From NCBI GenBank assembly GCA_032718475.1, contig JAUCBJ010000894.1, forward strand, positions 1 to 57,757: a stretch of DNA of 57,757 nt. Reading direction: 5' to 3'. This stretch comes from Nemertoderma westbladi. Its lineage: Eukaryota; Xenacoelomorpha; Nemertodermatida; Nemertodermatidae. This document shows, in pieces, positions 22,178 to 32,031 of this stretch; the first letter of the stretch is position 1, and every line of letters begins with the position of its first letter. The notes beneath the pieces are model-generated. The model saw only the letters and a program-made list of their open reading frames with translations, was not told the DNA's origin and made no database searches. The position numbers and the translations under genes are program-made.

Positions 22178-24312
22178 TGTTAAACAACCGCGACACCTAT
22201 ACTAACAGCAGAACTGTTGAACAGACAAATACCCGTATACCTCTCTGCCAACCTAATGAGCTCTCGCCTAACCAATAAGACACAAAGACTGCTCTACTGT
22301 TAAGTAAAGGGGATCAGGAGCGTGCTATTACTAAATTGTAAGGGTTGCTAAATACAAAACCGCTACTTACCGTTGGATGGCGCTAATCTGCCGTCCGCTA
22401 ATATATTTTACTAAATTTACACAGCTCCTGCAAAATCGCTTGTTCCTTTCTCTACCGATCGCTCGATAGAGAGCTAACTGTTCGAATCTATGAGCCACGC
22501 GGGAATAACCAAAACAATAAACCCGAGTCGGCTCCCTAAGCTTACTTAAGACGAGTGCGAGGGGCTTTGCACTCAGAGTATATTCTTACGCCTAATTTTA
22601 CTACTGTTGAAGTACGCTAATGCCTACGTCTTTTCTAATCGCGAATACGGAGGGTTCCCTAACGAAATGTGTGAATGCGAGAATATTTAAATAAATCAAA
22701 ATTGGTACAGTACAATGTCTTTCGTGGGTGATACCGCTCTGGGTCTAAACTTGCCTGCAGCTGGCTTTAGGCCAGCAATTCACTAGTGTCTTGCGTACTA
22801 ACTATTGCGATCTAGTTTATTGCCCGCTAATTCAAATAACCGCTCAGCGTGAATAGTTTACGGTACTCTAATTATTACCTTAGCTACTCTCCGCTATGCT
22901 GCGTACTAATTCTTAATTTTACTAATTAATTACAGTCACAAATATGTAACAGCCTAAAATACTGTATTACTTTGACCTAATCAGTAATTATTTACAGTAA
23001 ACTAAGAGATAGAAATCAATCAAAGGGAAAAGAGCGCCTATCTAAGCATTCGTAATCTTAGGCACACTTTAGTAACACATCAATCAGAGTCAGCAATCAC
23101 GGATCACAATAGCACGACTTGCAATTATACAATCTGCAATTATATAATTCGCAACTTACTTACGTACTTACCCACTTACTTACTGTAAGGTATGCAGGCC
23201 CCTCCCGGGTACATCTAGGCTTCCTAACTAACCCAATTCCTGCCCCCTAATACTAAATAGAGACAAAACCTTGGATCATCAGCCCCCTAATTACTGTACC
23301 GGCGAGCGGTCTCCAACCCACAGTCCAAATTGCCCGACCACAACGTTGACCCCCGACAGCGTTGCCCGCCTTTGAATCCTCCGCTCTCCCTTAGTCGCCC
23401 AACCCCCCGATGTGCCCACCGCCTACTGGCACCTTAGCCCTCCATTATGCTAATAGCTACCGTAGCGGCGCATGCAAATCACAAAGTCGGACAGTCTCAG
23501 AAATCCCTTAGGATTATTGCGCAGAAAGGAATCACATAGAACCATTAATCAAAAGGTAGAAATCATAGTTCAGTTGTAATTAGCAGTAATCGAAGGAATT
23601 AATTGAGAAACACAATCAAGAGTAATCGCACTAGCAAATCATTCCAAGAAATTAATCAAATTGCAGAAATACTCTAAAATCCGTCAAAAATGAATAGAGA
23701 CAGCTCAGCAAGTACAAAGGTGATAGCAGATCATGTGAGGGATAACAGTACACAGTAAGGCTCTACCGGCACACCGCCAATTTATAGGTGATCCGGGTGG
23801 GATGATGCAATAGGGTGACTCAATCGCTCTCCTATTGGCTCTCCAGTCCATGCTAGCATTAGACCAACCTGGAAGCAGTTAATCCAATAAGGAGGCCGGA
23901 TTGTAGCCCTATTGCTCAAATTATTACCATATATGGTAATGGTTCACGTCTCTGGCTACTGAATGGCCAGGACAGCGTCCCTATGCTAGCCCTATTGAAG
24001 CTAATATCAGCAAGCACGAAATCCAGGGTCCGACTAAACTTGCTACCCTGGGACTATCTACATATATCCTAATACAAAATTACGTAGGTAGGGCTACATA
24101 CTATACAAAATGGATGGATTCGAATATATGGGTGTTTCGAATTCCCTATCTAAATATCATTGCGTTATTATGCCTTATCTAAAATATTATGCTGCACAAC
24201 GGACTAATATTACGTACAGTATAACGGACTAATATTGCATACTGCATAACGGACTAATATTGCATACTGCATAATGACTAATAATGTGGATACAGCGCCA
24301 TATACCGTAACA
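22178..24312 (-). repeat. BEL/Pao 3' LTR (2135 bp)
   Basis: Starts TGTTAAACAACC and ends TACCGTAACA on the plus strand. Compared with 36155-38290, I count about 19 substitutions and two small indels. The first 1.18 kb and the last 0.28 kb are identical; most differences fall at about 23790-24030. A TATA-like ATTTATA (TATAAAT on the element strand) is at 23780-23786. Confidence 0.95.
24186..24285 (-). promoter_or_regulatory. Tandem 25-bp repeats at the outer edge of U3 (3' LTR copy)
   Basis: Three to four direct copies of AACGGACTAATATTGCATAC followed by TGCAT, just inside the LTR end. Short tandem repeats in U3 often act as enhancers in LTR elements; that role is inference here. The same block is at 38165-38263. 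Confidence 0.6.
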
Positions 24313-25284
24313 CCGCTCCAAGGGAAATCATACAATGTTTCCCTCCAATTGTAGAAGAGTATAAGGTGATGTATACAAACAAAATAAATTTCTTCCAACT
24401 AATCTAAATACTTGATACTATAAATCCTACTATTTACAAATATTGCTATAGATATTGCATAATGAATTACATACAAATTAAATTTACAAAATATTATCTC
24501 TCTCATTGTTTAACGATTATTACATACAAATTAAATTTACAAAATATTGTTTCTCGTTCATTCTTACTACATAATGATTACTACATACAAAATTAAATTT
24601 ACAAAATATTACTTCCTTCGATTTATTTACAAATTAACAATTTACTTATTGAAATGGAACATGGCTAGGACAATGTCCCCCATTTCCCATCTCAAATTAA
24701 CGATCAACATTAACAAGATAAACTAAATATAAACGTATTTGAGGCTAAATTTTTAACTAAATTGCATTAAAGGCCGATAATCAAACTAAATATAAAATAC
24801 GTAATAATTTCTTTCATTTTCGGACTTTACTTAATTTCTTATAAAAAACGCAAATCATCTTGGTTTGATGATTGCTCAGGTAAGTGAAAGGAGTAAGCCA
24901 AACCCGCGGGTTCGTCTCCCCAATCACTTCCTTTGCCTCTTTCAATAAACTTTAGAGCAAATAAAGTCATATACACAAAATCAAATATAGTTAAAGTATT
25001 TACTATTTCCAATCGGACTACAAAGTTAAAGTATTTACTTTCAATATTTTTGGCCTTCGAAAATAAAATTCTAAAACATGGATACGACTAGTGTATATGA
25101 GTCCAGTCGAATGTTTATCAAACCTACGATATACATCAGAGCGACGATGATGTATATGTCTAGAGTTTGTCGCTCCGTGATATTATAGTCTCATCGGCTA
25201 GCTCCTGGGTCTCTCGGGCTCGCTCCCTTCTCCAGATACACCAGTCTACCCCCTGTAGACTCTGTTGACGGCGTCCTTGAGGCG
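24313..25284 (-). other. BEL/Pao 3' noncoding region next to the LTR
   Basis: AT-rich sequence between the small 3' ORF and the LTR. A purine-rich stretch on the element strand (GGAGGGAAA, then CCCTTGGAGCGG at the LTR edge) could include the polypurine tract. A palindrome CCAAACCCGCGGGTTCG is at 24898-24914. No protein is seen in about 24313-25284. Confidence 0.5.
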
Positions 25285-25917
25285 TCACTTCCCGGAACCG
25301 GCGACGACGTTCCCTGGGCACCGACTATCTCCCGACTGGTGCTCCTCCCTCGGCCTCGTCCCATTTGCCGTGTCCCGATGCCGTGGCCGTGGCCGTGTTA
25401 TGGCGCGAATCTCGTCTGGATACTCAGGCGTGAGTTTCCTCTCCTGGTGAAGCGAAGTGAACGTGGTCCAGGAACTCGAGTCCCGTGCCGCTTCGCGCCG
25501 CGCCTCTAGGTCTTTATAGGCTCGGTATAGCGAAATGGCCGCTGCCGTGTCTATCAAACTGGGTGTCGAACAGGGTTTAATCTCCGTATACGGATCTAAT
25601 GTCGTAACGGTCGGCGTAATGGGTCTCGGAGGTCGCTTTCCGCTGAAGTCGATACTGATCATCGGGTCGCTCATCGGGTAACCTCCCTCGTTATATCTAA
25701 GGAACTGGTGAGCTTGACAACGCGTTAATATCGGTTATGGATGTTGCTCGTCTAGTCGGTCGGGAATCGTGGGTTTGTATTTCCCATTTAGCTCCATCAC
25801 CGACCGCCCATGGTAGTAAACGTTCGAATCTTTACATCCCGGTCGCGCGAATGGTAACTCCGCCTCCTCTCCGGCAGTAAATCCTCTGCGCGGTTGCGCT
25901 CTAATATCCTTCTCCAT
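25285..25917 (-). CDS. BEL/Pao third ORF, in two parts split by one in-frame stop
   Basis: Minus-strand frames 25735-25917 (60 codons) and 25285-25674 (129 codons) are in the same frame, separated by one TAA and 20 open codons. Each has its own ATG. GC content here is clearly higher than in the surrounding 3' region, as in gag and pol. The first part has ELPFARPGCKDSNVYYHG; the second is Pro/Arg-rich, with SGKRPPRPITP and IRAITRPRPRHRD. I do not recognise a domain, signal peptide or membrane segment, so an envelope is not supported. It could be an accessory protein made from a spliced RNA, or a decayed ORF. Confidence 0.45.
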
Positions 25918-26787
25918 TATGCCCCGCGTATATACATATATAACCCAATAAGTGTTCCGTTACGCAAACCAATTACACTGTGGGTAATCAGTTAGATGTC
26001 GCCGAAGGACAGACCTCCCGAACCCCCCCCCGCTGCCTTCCAGCAGTTCAGGTTCGACTCTCTAGATCCCGTCTCTTCCTAACTAACTATCCTCTAACCT
26101 ATTCCCATGCATAGCGCAAAAACTTTGGAGATAAACTGGCCGTGACCAACTCACTTTTTGATGCCCAAACTACTCCCATTACTCGTACTAAACTACAGTA
26201 GTTAGAAAGGACTATAGCCACAATACTCGACTATACCAAACCCACAGGTTTGATAATCGAACATCACACATCACTGCAAACTACTGAGTGGGGTCCATGT
26301 ACGCCTCTGGTGCTACTAACCTTTAGCACCTTAGTTGCACTGTTGGCACCAATCTGTGGAAGTTGCTAAACTCAATTTACACTCCTACGTAATATAGCCG
26401 TCACCATGGTTTCTAAATGCTATTTTCCAGGCTTCACGACTTTTCAAATTACTGTATATCTATAGACGAATTCTAAAACGCGTCTATACACAGCGTCTGG
26501 AATTGTCTTGGGTTCACTTTTCTAATTTTAAAATTTTTTAATTTTCCAAAATATTTTTGAAATAAAATTTTGTTTTGATACCCACCAGACAAAACTCGAC
26601 GCAAATCACCACAACCCCGCTCCTATGCATTTCCTTGTATTTGCATACGAGGAATGCATATGAAGTGAGTTGCGACCAACACTAATTCTGTTTTGAGGCA
26701 GGAGACAAACTATAATCTCCCGTCTCGATACGTGTCTCCTCTAATAACACGATATCTTGGACCGGTCGGTCCAATTTGTGTAAACCA
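25918..26787 (-). other. BEL/Pao spacer between pol and the third ORF
   Basis: About 0.87 kb without a convincing frame. It contains a C run near 26020-26030, a palindromic CCAAACCCACAGGTTTG at 26236-26252, and a TGTTGGCACCAATCTGTG stretch at 26340-26357 that resembles a primer-binding site but is in the wrong place and orientation for this element. Confidence 0.5.
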
Positions 26788-29700
26788 TTAGTTCTTCTTT
26801 GGGTGCGGACACTTGCACCTAATTTTCACAGTGACTGTGCGCACTATGTTTTGCACGTCTGGGTGTATGTGCAAGATAACTCCCGTCTCCCAATACTTTC
26901 TCTTGACAATCGGTTCGGTTATCAATACGTAATCTCCCCTTTGGAGACTCCGAACCGTTTTGTACCACTTTGTTCTGGTGGATATGGTGGGAAGATAGTA
27001 TTCCCGCCAATATTCCCAGAATGTGTACGCTACTAATTGAGTCACTTTCCAGCTTTTACGACTATATAGGTCGGCACTAACGGGTTCTGATGCCGACACA
27101 AGAAATGCTGGACTCTGCATTAGCAAATGATTCGGCGTTAATGCAACACCGTCTGGCAACATAGCTATCGGCCTCGAGTTTAGGGTATGCTCGATTTCAA
27201 TGAAAGCTGTGACCAGTTCGTCGTCGGTAAGTTGTTTGTTCACAGGCAACGTTTTAGCAATGGCCTGCTTTACAGAGCGAACTAAACGCTCCCAACTTCC
27301 TCCTCTCCAAGGACTTTCTGGAGTATTAAATCTCCATTCTACTCGTTGCGGCAAAAGTGCTGCAGAAATTTCTTTATTCTGTGCCGCTTTATGAGCCGCG
27401 TTCAACTCGCTATTCCCCCCGACAAAGTTTGTACCCTTATCGGAGTAGAACGCCTTTACTAGTCCTCTCCTGGCCATAAATCTCTTCAAGGCCAGGAGCA
27501 GAGATTTGGTCGACATGTCTGCCACACGCTCGATGTGTATGGCTCTACTAGCCATGCATGTCAGTAGCAGACCCCATCGCTTGTGGGTCAGCCGTCCACT
27601 CTTTGCTTCAATCGGACCAAAACCCACCCCTGTGTTCGTAAAGGGTGGGTCATATGCCTGCACTCTCGCTTCCGGGAGTTCAGCCATCTCCTGTTCCAAT
27701 ACTCTGGCGTTCACCCTTTTGCAAACCAGACAGGCGTCGTACATAGTGCCTACTGCCCTGCTTGGCTGCAATAGAATGAATCGCTGTCTCGCTGCCGACA
27801 GACAGTGTAACTTTCCCGCGTGATGCAACCTCTTGTGTATATCCCATAGAATTGCTCTTTGCAATTCTATTGGGTGACTAGGGATTATCACTGGGAACCG
27901 AAACTGTGAGTTTATGTCGACAGTCTGGATTCTCGATCTATGACAAATTAAACCCTTATGGATTAATGGACTCCATTTTCTAAGGGGTTTATAGAGAACT
28001 GGTCGTTGAGCCGATAATAGATGGAATTCTTTGGGGAAGGCACACATTTGATAATGTTTCAAATGCTTTAATTCCGCTTGATCAATCTCATCCTCTGTCA
28101 GAGGTTGTTTCAATTTCCGAATTCGCTCACTATTGGTGCTCAATTGTTCTCTCAAATGTTTCGAATGTTTTAAACAAAGGTACAAAATGTATCGGCTTAA
28201 CCACGCAGTTCTTTTACAAATTGTCAGCCAAGAGGCAGACGAATTTAGTAATTTGTCATAAACACTACATGGCTCTAATGCCAGCGACGGTTGTCCGCTA
28301 ACCAATGGAAGTTTCGAATCCAAACCCGCAGGTTTGGAAACCAAAGGCTCCATTGTGTCGGTCATTTTCTGTCCGTCACTTACCAACTGTGACTCTGGTT
28401 TAGTCTGTAAGGGTGGTTTTACGTCATAACTTACCCTTCCGGACCTAGTAGTCACGTAAGTCTGTTGGTCTGACAGGTCTCCAGGCCGCTCCAATGACTT
28501 TTCAGGCCGCTCCAATGACTCTTCAGGCCGCTCCAATGACTTAAGTTTGGCTTTAGACTTCGACTCAGAGACTTTCTCCACTTTGACTTCTGCATCTTCA
28601 GGCATCGGATTGGTCACTATCTTTAGTCGCTCTGGCCAATGTTCCTGTGTCCTCGTTAGAAAATCAGGTCCATGCAACCAAAACTCCTGCGACTCTTCCT
28701 GACAGAATTCTGCCGGCATTGCACCTCTCGAAGTTATGTCGGCCGGGTTCAACACTCCCGGACAATGTCTCCATTGTTCCTTCGTCGAAAAATCAACAAT
28801 CTGAGCGCGTCTATTGGCCACAAATGTCTTTAGTGCAATATTGTCGGCCGCAATGTATACTAACACTAAGGATGCGTCCGTCCAATAAAATAAGGTCAAT
28901 GTCGTGTCTAACTCCTCTGTTATCTGCTTACTTACCTCGACCGAAACTACAGCCGCCTGTAACTCTGCACGAGGGACAGTCATGTATTTGACCGGCATTG
29001 TCTTTGATCTAGAAGTCACAAAGGCCGTCTCAAACTTGTCCTGACTTACCTCTCGGCGAAGGTAGGCTACCATACCAAAGCCGGTGTCACTTGCGTCACT
29101 GAACAAATGCAGTTCGAGATCAGCTGGAAATACCAGCTGATTCGGAAAGTAGGAACGGGGTACGTCTATGTTTTTCAATAGATGTAACTCGGCTTCCCAC
29201 TCCCTCCACTGCTTTGCATGTATAGGAGATATTGGTTCGTCCCACTCTAAGTCGGACAACCAAATTTTCCTCATGCACGCTCGTGCCTGTAATATAACCG
29301 GACTGATAAAGTTCATCGGGTCAAATAGTCTACTTAATGTCGATAAGCAAATTCTCTTTGTCAAAACTTTGTCTGGGCTACTGGGCTCAAATCTAACTCT
29401 TACCTGGAACTTGTCTGAGTTCGGGTTCCAAGCAAGTCCCAGTACTCGCGCCATGGGGATTGGTTCTACCCCCAATTCTATGTCTCCGCTCCCGCGATCT
29501 TTTACCGGGAACGATTCTAATAGGGCCTCCGAATTAGTAGTGAACTTGGTCAGAGGAAATCCCCCTGTAGCCAAGCACTCCTGTAGGCCGTGAGCCACTT
29601 CTATGGCTTGTTCCGCCGTGTCCTTGGACACCAATCCGTCGTCCATATAGAAGTTTCTCAAGATGGACTCGATTACTTCTACTGGGTGCTTACCAATCTG

Positions 29701-32031
29701 GGCTGTTGCCGTTTTCTTTAAAACGAACAGCGTGCCATTCGGACTATCGCGGGCGCCAAATATCCTAACGTACATTTGGTATGTAACCACTGGGCCGGAT
29801 AAGTCTTCATTCTCAAACCAGAGAAATCGAAGGCTATCCTGGTCTGCCTTACAGGCTCTTACCTGGTGGAACATCGCCTCGATGTCACAAGTAAATGCGA
29901 ATCGCCGCTGTCTAAAACGCAACAGTATTCCTATCAAATAATTGCTCAGGTTGGGACCATCCATCAACTCTGAATTTAGGGACATACCTCTATAGACTGC
30001 TGCGCAGTCGTTGACTACTCGGACTTTGTCTGGCTTGTCAGGGTGAGTCACATAGTGGTGTGGAAGGTAATAAGTCTGGTCTGTCACTAAGTCAGGGTCC
30101 TCTACCTTCCCAGCAAATCCCTTGGCGAAATAGTTGTTGATCTGGGCGCAATACTTCTCCCTAATGTCTGGATTCTTCAACAACCGAGCCCTTACTCCGT
30201 TCAATCTTTTCAAGGCTAAGTTGTAGTTGTTCTCCAACTTAGGTGGTTGTCGACGCCACAACATTCCAACTTCAAAATGTCCAGTCGGTAGCAGACGTAT
30301 GGTGTCTTCCATCATCTCCAGCGACCGTTTCTCATCAGTAGACATGGCTAGGTCATATCCACCGGGTTCCATTGCGTCCCTATCCAGCCATTCGACGGTT
30401 CTGGCTCCTGTCTCGAGGTCCTGGCGTATCAATTCCTTCTGTAATTCCTCCTCACTGTATTGGAAAATGTCTAGGTCTCGATATTTAGCCACTTGACCCT
30501 CCACTATGTCTGTATAAGTCAAAACGTTAGTCAGATAAGTAGCGTGGGCCGCTGAACCAGACCCACGGGTCTGATAACAGTAGTCCTCGGGTTCACCATC
30601 TGTCCGGTCGTTATGAAGTGGTTCCGACAACCTAACATTATCGGGAATCAACTCCTCGTCCGACTCGCTAAAGTCACTATAGTGGTCAATACAGGTTCTC
30701 CTAAACTCGTCTATGTCTGGTGGTTCTACTAACGGTGGTTGAGTTATAGGCTGTAATTCGTCGTATCTGTTTATTGGCTTGTCGCCACCTGTAAACTCAT
30801 AAGACATGGGTACTCTTGTATACCAACCTAGTATGGTCCTATGGGCATGTGGTCCGTTGACATGCGGCTCAGCTGGTCTCGTTTCCCATATTTGGTGTGC
30901 GATCAGCTGTTCTGCACCAATCAACATAGAAACATTCCTATAACCTACCTGGTGTCTTGGTACTCTGAGTTTGTCAAAATACTCCTGTGCTATGGGACTC
31001 ATCGGCGGCACCTTACCTAACTGCCTGCCGAATCCCTTCATAGCTAGACACTTAAATCCGTCCAATGGCAAAGCTTTCCGTTCTTGTCGAGTATGTTGGT
31101 CTCTCGGAAGTAGGGAATCTAGTTCTACCGAAATTCTGTGTCCCTTGAGGTCTTCTACCCCATGCATAGACTTCAACTCTATTTGGATCTCCTCAGCGTT
31201 CTGGAAGCTAGAAACGGCTCTCGCCACTTCCTCGTCGATATAAGATAATGTGGACGCAGTGTCCAACATCACATATATTCGTTTCGATCCCTTATCTCCA
31301 GTGAGTTTCACCGGAATCACGCTAAATATTTCCGACGTGGCCAATGATAAATACGTCCGCGCGCTGGTCGATGAACTATCCGCGGTGAAACCTTGGCAGG
31401 TCACTTCTCTCGCGCTCGACTCGCCATCCTCGTCCGACGAACCTGGTTGGTAACCATCGTCCTGGATGCCAGTATACGTATTCCTCCTTATCGATACGGG
31501 TTCTTTGCTCCCCTTCCTGTGAGGATTTCGCTGTAAGTAACGGTCCGTTGGGGTGTGGAAATCCGCATGTAGCAACTTGTGATGTAGTCTGCCGCATTCC
31601 ATGCATCCGTCCTTGCTGTTCGGGCACTGCCGCCGTACATGACCTGGCGCAAGACATGCCCAACAGGTGTCCAACGTCCGCACTTGAACTCTTCTCTGTT
31701 CCGAATTTAATTCTTTGAACCGTCTGCAACTATCTAACTTATGGTCGTCAGATCTTACCTCCTTTAGTAAACAGTATTGGCAACCTACAAATCCATCCGG
31801 CAACTCCTGTTGCTTTAACCTAGGTCTATCTAACCGCTCACCTGACCATACTCGCGAGTCTGATCTAAAGGCTGGGGTATTCGAATTATATCTGTCTACT
31901 GAGTTAAATGTCACAGTGGTCCTGTCATCGTCAAAACTTACCATAGACTTACCGGTAACAGGTTTAGACTCTCTCATATTCTCTTCTGAGAAGTTTGATT
32001 TCATCTCTGCTACTGCGTCTGTGGCTATCAT
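26788..32031 (-). CDS. pol: BEL/Pao pol polyprotein (1747 aa)
   Basis: Single intact frame. N-terminal zinc knuckles include C123-C126-H131-C136, preceded by C84-C87-H97-C102 and followed by C143-C146-H150. An aspartic protease follows with D257-T-A-S. The reverse transcriptase has an FTCDIEAMFHQV motif A and Y795-M-D-D798. RNase H shows LFSDASDTGFG, PRAELQAAVV and FYWTDAS. The integrase has an HH-CC zinc region (HKRLHHAGK, then CLVCKR), D in YSDKGTNFVGG and E in GGSWERLVRS. A BEL-type C-terminal domain (RSLQRGDYVLI) ends the protein. The first integrase Asp, normally after the TGV motif, is missing (TGVGFGPI). The ATG overlaps the gag stop as ATGA. The product would copy and integrate the element. 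Confidence 0.95.
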   Translation of the reverse strand: MIATDAVAEMKSNFSEENMRESKPVTGKSMVSFDDDRTTVTFNSVDRYNSNTPAFRSDSRVWSGERLDRPRLKQQELPDGFVGCQYCLLKEVRSDDHKLDSCRRFKELNSEQRRVQVRTLDTCWACLAPGHVRRQCPNSKDGCMECGRLHHKLLHADFHTPTDRYLQRNPHRKGSKEPVSIRRNTYTGIQDDGYQPGSSDEDGESSAREVTCQGFTADSSSTSARTYLSLATSEIFSVIPVKLTGDKGSKRIYVMLDTASTLSYIDEEVARAVSSFQNAEEIQIELKSMHGVEDLKGHRISVELDSLLPRDQHTRQERKALPLDGFKCLAMKGFGRQLGKVPPMSPIAQEYFDKLRVPRHQVGYRNVSMLIGAEQLIAHQIWETRPAEPHVNGPHAHRTILGWYTRVPMSYEFTGGDKPINRYDELQPITQPPLVEPPDIDEFRRTCIDHYSDFSESDEELIPDNVRLSEPLHNDRTDGEPEDYCYQTRGSGSAAHATYLTNVLTYTDIVEGQVAKYRDLDIFQYSEEELQKELIRQDLETGARTVEWLDRDAMEPGGYDLAMSTDEKRSLEMMEDTIRLLPTGHFEVGMLWRRQPPKLENNYNLALKRLNGVRARLLKNPDIREKYCAQINNYFAKGFAGKVEDPDLVTDQTYYLPHHYVTHPDKPDKVRVVNDCAAVYRGMSLNSELMDGPNLSNYLIGILLRFRQRRFAFTCDIEAMFHQVRACKADQDSLRFLWFENEDLSGPVVTYQMYVRIFGARDSPNGTLFVLKKTATAQIGKHPVEVIESILRNFYMDDGLVSKDTAEQAIEVAHGLQECLATGGFPLTKFTTNSEALLESFPVKDRGSGDIELGVEPIPMARVLGLAWNPNSDKFQVRVRFEPSSPDKVLTKRICLSTLSRLFDPMNFISPVILQARACMRKIWLSDLEWDEPISPIHAKQWREWEAELHLLKNIDVPRSYFPNQLVFPADLELHLFSDASDTGFGMVAYLRREVSQDKFETAFVTSRSKTMPVKYMTVPRAELQAAVVSVEVSKQITEELDTTLTLFYWTDASLVLVYIAADNIALKTFVANRRAQIVDFSTKEQWRHCPGVLNPADITSRGAMPAEFCQEESQEFWLHGPDFLTRTQEHWPERLKIVTNPMPEDAEVKVEKVSESKSKAKLKSLERPEESLERPEKSLERPGDLSDQQTYVTTRSGRVSYDVKPPLQTKPESQLVSDGQKMTDTMEPLVSKPAGLDSKLPLVSGQPSLALEPCSVYDKLLNSSASWLTICKRTAWLSRYILYLCLKHSKHLREQLSTNSERIRKLKQPLTEDEIDQAELKHLKHYQMCAFPKEFHLLSAQRPVLYKPLRKWSPLIHKGLICHRSRIQTVDINSQFRFPVIIPSHPIELQRAILWDIHKRLHHAGKLHCLSAARQRFILLQPSRAVGTMYDACLVCKRVNARVLEQEMAELPEARVQAYDPPFTNTGVGFGPIEAKSGRLTHKRWGLLLTCMASRAIHIERVADMSTKSLLLALKRFMARRGLVKAFYSDKGTNFVGGNSELNAAHKAAQNKEISAALLPQRVEWRFNTPESPWRGGSWERLVRSVKQAIAKTLPVNKQLTDDELVTAFIEIEHTLNSRPIAMLPDGVALTPNHLLMQSPAFLVSASEPVSADLYSRKSWKVTQLVAYTFWEYWREYYLPTISTRTKWYKTVRSLQRGDYVLITEPIVKRKYWETGVILHIHPDVQNIVRTVTVKIRCKCPHPKKN

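Noticed and set aside
25285-25917. Envelope gene of the BEL element
   Set aside because: No signal peptide, membrane segment or cysteine pattern; only an unnamed ORF is supported.
26335-26360. TGTTGGCACCA-type primer-binding site
   Set aside because: It is in the 3' region in the wrong orientation; a similar sequence near 35592 is far from the LTR end. Neither fits the element.
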